The position numbers were made by a program, and so were the translations under genes. A model generated the notes under the pieces. It had not been told where the DNA came from. It was given only the letters and a program-made list of their open reading frames with translations, and ran no database searches. A stretch of DNA of 64,000 bases from Megamerina dolium (lineage: Eukaryota; Arthropoda; Insecta; Diptera; Megamerinidae): assembly GCA_963854835.1 (NCBI GenBank), contig OY978526.1, forward strand, positions 20,986,334-21,050,333. Reading direction: 5' to 3'. Positions 56,030-64,000 of the stretch are shown in pieces; positions within the stretch are counted from its first letter, which is position 1, and every line of letters starts with the position of its first letter.

Positions 56030-56960
56030 GAGGGTTAAAATGTATGACAGACCTTACTTACTTCCAATCCTTACTGTCTAAAGAAGGTTCCCTATAAAAT
56101 AATTTTAAAAGCCCCTTAAAATTGACGAATAACTCTATAATTGCTCAGGAATTACCCTTAGAGTGATGATATAGCATGACCAATTTCCAATAATATTTTA
56201 TTTTGACCATTTATCTCAAAACCCCTACTCTCGATCTTTCCTCCTTGGGAAGGCTTCCCTACAAAATGAACTTAAAGGCACCTTAAGAATGACAAATCGC
56301 CCAGGAAGCTCTGTTAGAGTGATGAAATTAAAAATCAACCTCAATTAATTTTAATATCTTGATCATTTTTTATAATATTTTTACCCCGTATTTTCATTAA
56401 AGAAGCTCCTCTTCATTATTAACTTCTCCAGAGGTTTAAAATGTCCCACCGACCTCCATAAATTTTTACTGCTGAATAATTACTCCCAACATATTTACTC
56501 TTGATTTTTCCTCCTTATGGAGGCTTTCCCATAAAATGAACTTAAAATGCCTGAAAAATGACAAATAAACTTTAATTCCCCAAGAATCACACCTAGAGTA
56601 GTAAAATGCATGATAATCTCCATTCATTTTTTCGCCATAACATTTTCTTAAAATTTATTTACCCCCTATCTCCATTCTTTAAGGGAGTTTCCATATAAAA
56701 TGGGCACAAAAGCACTTATAAAACAACAAATACTCACATAACGGCCCAGAAATAACCCCTAGCTTGAAGAAGTGTATAATCGACCCCCAGTAATTTTTCC
56801 TCTATAACATTTCCTATGAACAGAGTGATCTCCTATTTCATTTCTTAAAGGAGCTTTCATGCAAATGAACACAAAATTACTTAAAAATTTACAAATAACC
56901 TTACAACTGTCTAGAACTTGTCCCTAGAACAGTTTTTTGACCCCAACATATGTTATTCAT
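56030..56960 (-). repeat. Family C tandem array, inverted
   Basis: Five to six units of 150-170 bp with 'accccctatctccattcttt' and 'aagggagtttccatataaaa' type blocks, 'acaaataactctataattgc' spacers and 'cagaaataacccctagc' ends. They are the inverse complement of the units at 33241-34450. Confidence 0.7.
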
Positions 56961-56969
56961 CAAAATATA

Positions 56970-58590
56970 CTAACTAGGATTGTGCGAATAATCGTTTGTT
57001 AAAAAAAATTTTGATTAAGCAAAATATTCGATTAATCAATTAATTAATTGAATAATTAATGAAATATTCGATTAATCAAAATTTTGATCAAATGTCAAAT
57101 ATGAAATTATTCGAATAATCATAATTTTATATTTATTTAAAAATTGAAATGATTCGATTATTCAAAATTTTGTTTAATCAAAATTCAAAATATTTATAAT
57201 ATTTTTTCCAATACAAAGTAGACAGATGTGGACAAAGTATGTCAAGATGTCAAGATGTACAAGCCTAAAACCGCTGTTTGCTCGTAGATGGCGTTAGTGA
57301 GCATATTGAGGTATTATCGACTGTGCATCCTTTTTTTTTATGAGTTCGACATCTGTTTACATCAATTAGTAAACATCATCAGTGATTTCATACAACAACA
57401 TACATTTGTCCTCGTATAATCATGTCTAGTTTCGTGCCAGAAAAAGAGCATATGCGGCAGCTCTACCTTTTCGCTTCAGTTTGAAGAAATATGCTACTCA
57501 GTAGCATCGAATGCAGTGCGCTCTCGGAAACCACTTGCAGAGACTGGTTTCGTCGGTTCAAAGAAGGCCATTTTGACTTGAAGCAATCGCAAAAAATGCT
57601 TGCCGAACAGTTGGGTGTTACTCACCAAGCCACACGTATACGAACCATGGGGAAGGTTAAAAATTTTGGAAAATGGGTACCCCATGAATTGAACGATAGG
57701 CAGATGGAGCGACGCCAAAACACATGCGAAATCTTACTTGCTAGACAAAAAAGAAAGTCGTTCCTGCATCTTGTATTGACTTTCGATGAAAAGTGGTTAT
57801 ACTTTGAGAATCCTAAACGAAAAAAATCGTGGGTCGATCCCGGCCAACCAGAAACTTCTTCTTCAAGACCAAATCGCTTTGGACGCAAGACGATGCTGTG
57901 CGTTTGGTGGGATTGGCAGGGTGTCATCTACTACGAGCTGTTGAAACCTGGTGCAACTGTCAATGCTCACCGCTACCACCAACAACTAGTGAAATTGCGC
58001 CATGCTTTGGGTGAAAAAAGGCCTGGTTATGAATAAAGATATGAGAAGCTGATTTTTCTCCAGGGCAACGCCTTATCGCACACTTCAAAACTACTTGGAC
58101 ACACTCAATTGGGAGATGCTACCTCATCCCGCTTATTCACCAGACCTGGCTCCTTCTGACTATCACCTGTTTTCGTCGATGGGTCCCGCTCTCGCCGAAT
58201 AGCACTTCGATTCGTATGAAGACGTCGGAAAATGGCTTGATGGGTGTTTTGCCTCGCAAAATGAGGAATTCTTTTGGCATGGTATACACAAGGAAGGAAG
58301 GAAGAGAGAAGGGAAAAATGTATAGTGAGGGCAAATACTTTGAATAAATTAAATTTTGGCTTTCTATGAAAAAAATGTGTTTTTTTTTTTACCGAAAAAC
58401 AGCGGATTTAAGCTTGTACACCTGGTATTCCCAAAGAAAATTTCAAAAGCAAACAAAAAATGAAAATTAAAAATATTTTAATTAATCATAATTCTGATTA
58501 ATATCGAATAATTTCAATTTTGATTAATCGATTAATTGATTAATCGAATATTTTGATTAATCAAAATATTCGATTAATCAAAGCTCTAAT
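56970..58590. repeat. AT-rich ATTCGATTAATC cluster split by a mariner
   Basis: 56985-57190 and 58480-58575 are dense in ATTCGATTAATC, GATTAATCGA and AAAATTTTGAT(T/C)A boxes in both orientations, so each side can fold on itself. The Mos1-like mariner at 57251-58425 lies between the two parts. The cluster is probably a palindromic transposon end or MITE that the mariner entered. Confidence 0.55.
57251..58425 (+). mobile_element. mariner, mauritiana (Mos1-like) subfamily, internally deleted
   Basis: The right end is CTTGTACACCTGG before TA (58426-58427), the inverse of the mauritiana-type end CCAGGTGTACAAG. The left end 'caagatgtacaagcc' (57251-57265) is a diverged match. The frame reads SSFVPEKEHMRQL at 57422, then WFRRFKEGHFDLKQSQKMLA with about 40 codons missing, KNFGKWVPHELNDRQMERRQ, FDEKWLYFENPKRKKSW (first Asp), TMLCVWWDWQGVIYYELLKP, and a stop at 58033. 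Beyond it the second motif reads FLQGNALSHT, with Gly where the catalytic Asp should be, and AYSPDLAPSDYHLFSSMG holds the third Asp. A dead copy. Confidence 0.87.
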
Positions 58591-59404
58591 ACTAAACTTC
58601 TATCTAGACCCCTTTTAAAGGGGACTTCCATACAAAATTGATGTTCTTTCAATTTTATAAACAAAAACATCAACAACATTTTTTTAATTTGCATAAAATT
58701 TATGTTCATAAATTATACAAATTTTCACACATTTCTTTAGTTGTTGCTACCAAGAAAATGTTGTCTTACAAAACAATAATGTTTGCACATAAATTCGCAA
58801 GCTTCTGAAATAAGAGATGCTGGCGTGTTTGGTATTAAATGTTTGGTGGATTATAAATAGCGCATAATTTATTTGAAGATACATACACCTTACATACACA
58901 TAACATAATACTATGTTATGTTCTCATACATACATTTTTTTTGGTAATAAATTTCTTTCACATAGTACATAAAAACAAATAAATGTATGCTGGTAGTTAA
59001 GGTGAGAATTTGTAGTGATTTATTTTATGCCAATGTTAGAGCTCACAAAAAAAAAAAAAAAAAAAAACGAAAATAGCAACAGTTGTAGGAAAACAAAAAT
59101 AAAAATACCGTTAATGAAGTTGAGAACATACTTGAATGTGTGTTCGAATGCACATAACATTTGTGTGACTGATGATTGATGAAACATTTTATTAAAACAA
59201 ATTACAAATATCTTTATTGACTATGCATCATCAAAATGATCAAATTACATATACTCGTACAAGTTGATGTTGTCCATATGCAATGCTCATACATACGTAA
59301 ACGTTCATATAAATGATCTCATCAATCATTTAAGCTACTTCAGTATCAATGAGTTGATTTGAATTGAATGATTGGTTGAGGTGTAAAAGAATCACCATCA
59401 TCAC

Positions 59405-59435
<31 letters not shown>

Positions 59436-60233
59436 GTTTTTTTTTTGTGTCTGTGTTTGTGTAAATACAATACAATCACATCTGTTGGAGGCGTATTGTT
59501 GTTTGGTTACAGCCAGCTAATTAACAGTTTGCCATTATATACCTGTATATTTTTATATACTCGTCACAACATTATCCATTGAAATCAAGATGTTATTGCC
59601 ACAACAATATGTACATTGTCTGGTCTGTAATTTAACGAATTTCTACAAACCACTTTTCAACATCACAACAATTCTAATTTAATAAAGTTGTATATTTCGA
59701 ATACATACATGCTCGTTCGCAAAACACATTTGCGGTTTGTTTTTAATTGAGTTTTTGCACGTGATTTGGCAATTCAGAAAATATTTCCACTTCTACATTT
59801 TGTCTCTGTATGTGTTTAGAGCATATACAGACTCGTATATGCAAGCACAACTCTATCAGGTAGTGTAAGTAACTAGTCGGAATAGTGATAGAATTCCATG
59901 AAATACCACTTGTTAATTGCTGATGGTACTAGTGATTTGAAACTACTACAATTTGACTCGTAGGTGCTTACTTAAATACGAAAACTTTGCAGGAAACAAG
60001 AAGATGAAAATGTATATTGTCAAATTAGTTTTATATTTTGGTTAGAATGTCATCAACTGGCATCCAGCATCGATACTGTTTATACATACATTAGTATCAT
60101 ATATAGTAAAAACAACAACAACAGCACTCAACAGTGAATTCATGCGAAAAAACGTGACAACGAACAAAATGTATATTAGTCAGCAATCTTAAGCTATTCA
60201 ATTTTCGTATGCTTCTTGTCCTTATTGTATGTA
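58591..60233. other. Intergenic or intronic, simple repeats only
   Basis: A run at 59047-59067, (CAT)n at 59394-59434, AT-rich elsewhere. A short family C-like piece ('ttaaaggggacttccatac') lies near 58613-58640. Confidence 0.45.
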
Positions 60234-61444
60234 AAGGGTGATTTTTTTGGCAACTTTCTTTTTGGCAATACTGTTTTTGACAGCTCAGCTGTTTTCGTGT
60301 AACATGTTACTGTCAAACATGTTCAGTTTGGTCTATAATTTAACCATTAGCCGACTTACAAACGAACAACGCTTGTAGATTATTATCATTCACTCATTCA
60401 TTTTATGGTGAGTTTGGGCGACCTTCTGAGCCCGTCTATTCGGAATCTTGTGACTAAATTTCGCACCAAATTTACATTATTGGACATTAAACCACCAACA
60501 CGCATACGTCGAGTGCGGACAGAGGAAAATATCGCAGCTGCATCCGCCAGTGTTTGTTGATGACTGTGAATTATGGATTCGGCACCGTTCGCAGCAATTG
60601 GGTCTCTGTTACTCCATTACGTGGAAAATTTTGGCGGAAGGATTTGTGTGTAAAACAACGGCTAAATTTTGGTGAATGGGCTCTGGTAAAGTTGGATAAA
60701 GATCCACTTTTTTATCGGAAAATTGTGTTCAGCGACGAAGCTCATTTCTGGTTTAACGTGAACAATCAAAATTGCCGTATTTGGTGTAAAGATCAGCCAG
60801 AGGCATTGCAAGAACTGCCAATGCATCCCGAAAAATGCACTGTTTAATGGTGATTATGGGCCGGTGGCATCATTGGACCGTATTTTTTGAAAGACGACGA
60901 AGGCAGGAACGTTGCGGTGAATGGCGAGCGCTACCGTACGATGATAACACACGTTTTTTTTTGCCCAAAATCGAAGAGCTGGACTTGGTTTTACCAAGAC
61001 GGTACCACATGCCACACAGCACGCGAAACAATGGCCCAATTGAGAGAAGAGTTTGGTGAACAGTTTATTTCACATTTTACGGGCCGGTAAATTCGCCACC
61101 TAGATCGTGCGATTTAACGCCTTTACACTATTTTTTGTGGGACAATGTTAAGGCTCATGTCTACAGTGACATGCCCACAACGATTAACACACTGGAAGCC
61201 ATTATTGAAGAATTTATTCATGAGATACCGTCTGATATGTTGGTGAGAGTATGCCAAAATTGGACCCAGCGTATGAACCATTTGAGGCGCAGCTGCGGTC
61301 AACTTTTACATGAAATCATCTTTAAACATTGAATTATATGTATAGATTGTTCTATCAACGCAAATAAAGATTGCATACATTTCTTCAAATTTTATGTATT
61401 TTTTCTTTTAAATTAAAGCCGAAGGCTCTTAGAAAATCACCCTG
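60234..61444 (+). mobile_element. DD41D (rosa-type) transposon, older copy
   Basis: Ends AAGGGTGATTTTTTTGG and complement AAAATCACCCTG, flanked by TA (60232-60233 and 61445-61446). The transposase relic reads TEENIAAASASV, CVKQRLNFGEWALVKL, IVFSDEAHFWFNVNNQNCRI (first Asp), GGIIGPYFLKDDEGRN, WFYQDGTTCHTARETMAQL (second Asp), then a frameshift and stops, and MLVRVCQNWTQRMNHLRRS to the end near 61330. It has more lesions than the copy at 25220, and its first about 50 codons are deleted or rearranged (60360-60420). The third Asp region is lost to frameshift (LTPLHYFLW, with His for Asp). Confidence 0.85.
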
Positions 61445-61446
61445 TA

Positions 61447-61954
61447 CAAGATTATGTAGTATGTACGTATTTGCAAATATCGTCATTGTTGCCATCATCG
61501 CGTCATGGTCATTGGTGTTGGTATTATGGTTGATTATATCGAAATTTACCACATTTATTCGACATTTTTGTTTTCGCTATCTATCGCGTTTTCGTCGTTT
61601 TTTTTTTTTTTGTCTCTTTCACATATACACAAAATCTGTATAACAGGAAGTATTTACGTTAACAGGCTTGTACTTTTTTTTTGCACATCTCCTACTACTC
61701 TTTTTATATTTTGTTTTTTCGTTGTTCAATCACTTTCAATGCTACTTCACTACCCCATAAGAATGTTTGACGATTAAGGCTTTCGCTATTCTAATTGTCG
61801 ATTCATGGTGTGGCAGACAGACAATTTCGTTACAGCACAATGTGATGGAGAGGGTGTCACAATTAATCTATGCATTAGTGTGTCGAATATGATTTGCGCT
61901 CACAAGTAGTCAGCACGAGTAGCAGATAAAAAGTAAGCGAAAATATTTTGAAAT
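61447..61954. other. Non-coding, nothing supportable
   Basis: T-rich ORFs at 61371-61777 have no motif; hydrophobic translations come from poly-T tracts. Confidence 0.45.
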
Positions 61955-62640
61955 TTATTTCTTAAGGAGTAGGTGTGATTTTCATCTGATTCAGCCGATT
62001 TTGAACTCATCTATTAATTAGAAAATGCATTCGTAAGTATTTAATGAGTTTCAGCTTGATAACTTCATATTTTCGTACACAAAATGTGATTACATATATA
62101 CGAAAGCACAAATTAGTATGGGAGGTATGCAAAATTCATATCCAATTTCGCTTAATTTTTAACATATGAATTCCTTGGTATAAAAAAATTGTATAAACCG
62201 AATTTCAGTTCAAGATCATTATATTTTCGTGTGAAAATGGTTAAAACATACATTGAAAAACATACTTTTGTATGGGAGGTAAGTGTTAATTTTATCTGAT
62301 TACATTCATTTTCTAACGAATGAATTCTGTAGTCCGAAAAACTTTACTTACTAAGTTTCCATTCGATATCTTTATATTCTCTCGTGTATATTGTGAAAAT
62401 ATACATTGAAAAACATACTTTTGTATGGAAGGTATGTTTGTTTTTTATCCGATTTTAATCATTTACGAACTGATTTATTTGTTGGTGAAAATATCCCTTT
62501 GAATCGATTTTCAGTTAGATTGCTCGCAAATTACGCCATTTATGGCTGATCGACTGAGATCGTAATTCCTATTCAATTCCTCATGGGTACTTATGTATTG
62601 CGTACCCGTGACTCTTTGAGTGTAAAGTATAAATAGTATA
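61955..62640 (-). repeat. Family D tandem-core element, inverted
   Basis: Four units with 'aaggagtaggtgtgattttc', 'agtatgggaggtatgcaaaa', 'ttttgtatgggaggtaagtg' and 'ttttgtatggaaggtatgtt' heads and 'tttcagcttgataacttcat'-type blocks. The outer end is 'gtgactctttgagtgtaaag', the inverse of the 29328 start. Confidence 0.75.
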
Positions 62641-63710
62641 AATATTGGGATGATAAGAAAGTTCATTTTGGTGATTTCCATACAGATTTATTGGTATAGT
62701 TCAGTATCAGTATTCACTAAGATGTAGAATGACTTTTAGTAATGTATTAGTAAAGTTCTTAATGTTGCTTTTATAATAGTCTTTATATGCAAAAAAAAAA
62801 AAAAAAAAAGCTCGAGATGTGATTTTATGGAGCTTTTTGTTCGGACCACTTTACCGTTCAATAAATTCTCCGAATTATGATGGAGATGGTCGGTGATCGA
62901 AATGAAGGCGAGATCTGGTGAGTACCGTTAGTGACTTCAAAAATAACAACCGATTTGTAAGTTCTATAACTGTCTGACAACTGATGAAATTTCTATATAG
63001 TTTTGCCTTGTCCATGATGGGGGTTTCTTTCTATTCAGCAGTGTTGGCCTCTTCTTATGTAGTACTGATATCGTTGATGACGAGAGTAAATATCGAAATT
63101 AATCAGTACTTTTCTTGAAGTAGTAGTAGTTCAGAAAAATTCACTTTCTACCACTGTCAGATAGTCAGTATTACCTTCTTCGGATCCTTATTGTCTGTAT
63201 TAAAGGCTTTTTACTGGACTTTAACTACGCTATAGTTCGCTTAATGTTGCCGTACACTATTCACTATTCATCTCCAAAGATTGTAAAATTATTGGTATTG
63301 GAATGAGTGAAGTTAGAGTAAAGTATCAATAACAATTAGGCAGGATCCAAATATGAGCGCTAAGTTTGACTTATTCAGCTGTGAATAGAAATACTCATCT
63401 TCTATGCTAATTGCATAATATGAGAGTAATTGAAATTAATATCACATACATTTACCATATGTATATCAATTTTAAAATGCTAAAAGCATTCCATATAATT
63501 AAATAGACAAGGCTAATACGGCATATATTTAATATTAGCAGCATCAGCCGTAAGCGAATAAACAAAAGCTTGCCACTTCAAGCAGTAGTAACAACAATGC
63601 CATAGGAGTATATATTTTCATATGATTATATGGTCTGTCTGTATTGTGTGTGGTAGTTACATATTACATTCATATAAGTAACTAGTAGATGAGATTAAAA
63701 TATACCAATA
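62641..63710. other. Non-coding, nothing supportable
   Basis: A run at 62791-62809; otherwise AT-rich without recognisable features. Confidence 0.45.
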
Positions 63711-63712
63711 TA

Positions 63713-64000
63713 CGAGGGTTGTCCCAGAACTACCCGACCTAACAAAGAAAACACAAAATTTTGGGAAAATTTTTCTTTATTTCACAACATAAACTCCTTT
63801 TAGCTCTATACACTTTTCCCAACATAGAATCTATTCGTTGGGCTGAGACTTTTCAAATGAAAGTATTGAATTACATAACGGTGACAAATTTTTTCCATGC
63901 TTAAAAATTCACTGAAATCGTTTATTTTCGAAGGCTCCAAAAAAAAAAAAAAAAAAAAATACTAAACAACGTGGCGCCTTGAAACTTAAAACATATGTTT
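63713..64000 (-). mobile_element. Internally deleted mariner, runs off the window
   Basis: Starts CGAGGGTTGTCCCAGAACTA after TA (63711-63712) and follows the 3' end of the mariner at 9262 for about 120 bases ('cgacctaacaaagaaaac', 'tttagctctatacacttttc'). It then jumps at about 63830 to 'ttcgttgggctgagac', which in the 9262 element lies near its other end (10285-10300). The transposase gene is therefore almost entirely deleted. An A run lies at 63940-63959. The second TIR would be beyond 64000. Confidence 0.78.

Noticed and set aside
61371..61777. Hydrophobic ORFs as membrane proteins
   Set aside because: The hydrophobicity comes from poly-T tracts, and the two ORFs overlap in different frames.

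Overview
The window reads as intergenic and intronic DNA from a brachyceran fly, most plausibly a tephritid fruit fly. This rests on AT-rich intergenic sequence, short spliceosomal introns, DINE-1/INE-1-like repeats with the 'TATACC...GGTATA' terminus and a GTCY block, several mariner lineages, a DD41D (rosa-type) element family, and an insect PAN/ZP cuticle-matrix gene. The genus is an inference. No prokaryotic gene organisation, tRNA, rRNA or CRISPR array was found.

Only two host genes are supported. (1) A CFAP53-like axonemal coiled-coil gene on + (exon about 4288-5785, with AATAAA 20 bases after the stop). (2) The 3' half of a PAN/ZP apical-matrix gene on - (four exons, 51288 down to 48389). 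Its 5' exons were not found, so everything to the right of 51288 may be one intron of at least 12.7 kb.

Layout. 1-504: end of a Tc1 element. 1.6-3.7 kb: family C repeat split by a mariner. 4.3-5.8 kb: CFAP53. 6.6-10.4 kb: DINE-like element, LINE fragment, and a mariner inside a mariner. 12.1-14.6 kb: (TA)n, LINE fragment, SINE, and an almost intact Tc1 element with IR/DR ends. 15.8-17 kb: tandem array built from a LINE tail. 19.2-21.8 kb: large DINE-like element holding a SINE with a 13-bp target duplication. 25.1-26.6 kb: DD41D element inside a SINE. 29.3-30.5 kb: family D array. 33.2-34.5 kb: family C array. 36.4-39.5 kb: SINE, mariner and LINE-with-SINE mosaic. 41.6-43.3 kb: family C with a truncated mariner. 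44.6-47.2 kb: RNase H-bearing LINE, SINEs and a LINE fragment. 48.4-51.3 kb: ZP gene with a family D array in an intron. 52.0-53.3 kb: mariner. 56.0-58.6 kb: family C, then an AT-rich palindromic cluster split by a Mos1-like mariner. 60.2-61.4 kb: second DD41D element. 62 kb: family D. 63.7 kb to the end: internally deleted mariner. The remaining stretches are AT-rich with microsatellites and no gene I can support.

The most interesting material is the repeat biology. Three tandem-core repeat families (B with about 280-bp units, C about 160 bp, D about 155 bp) share a short core around CCCATACAAA and the CCACGCC(C/T)AC box. Nested insertions with clean TA or longer target duplications give a relative chronology. 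No novel defence or metabolic gene system is visible.
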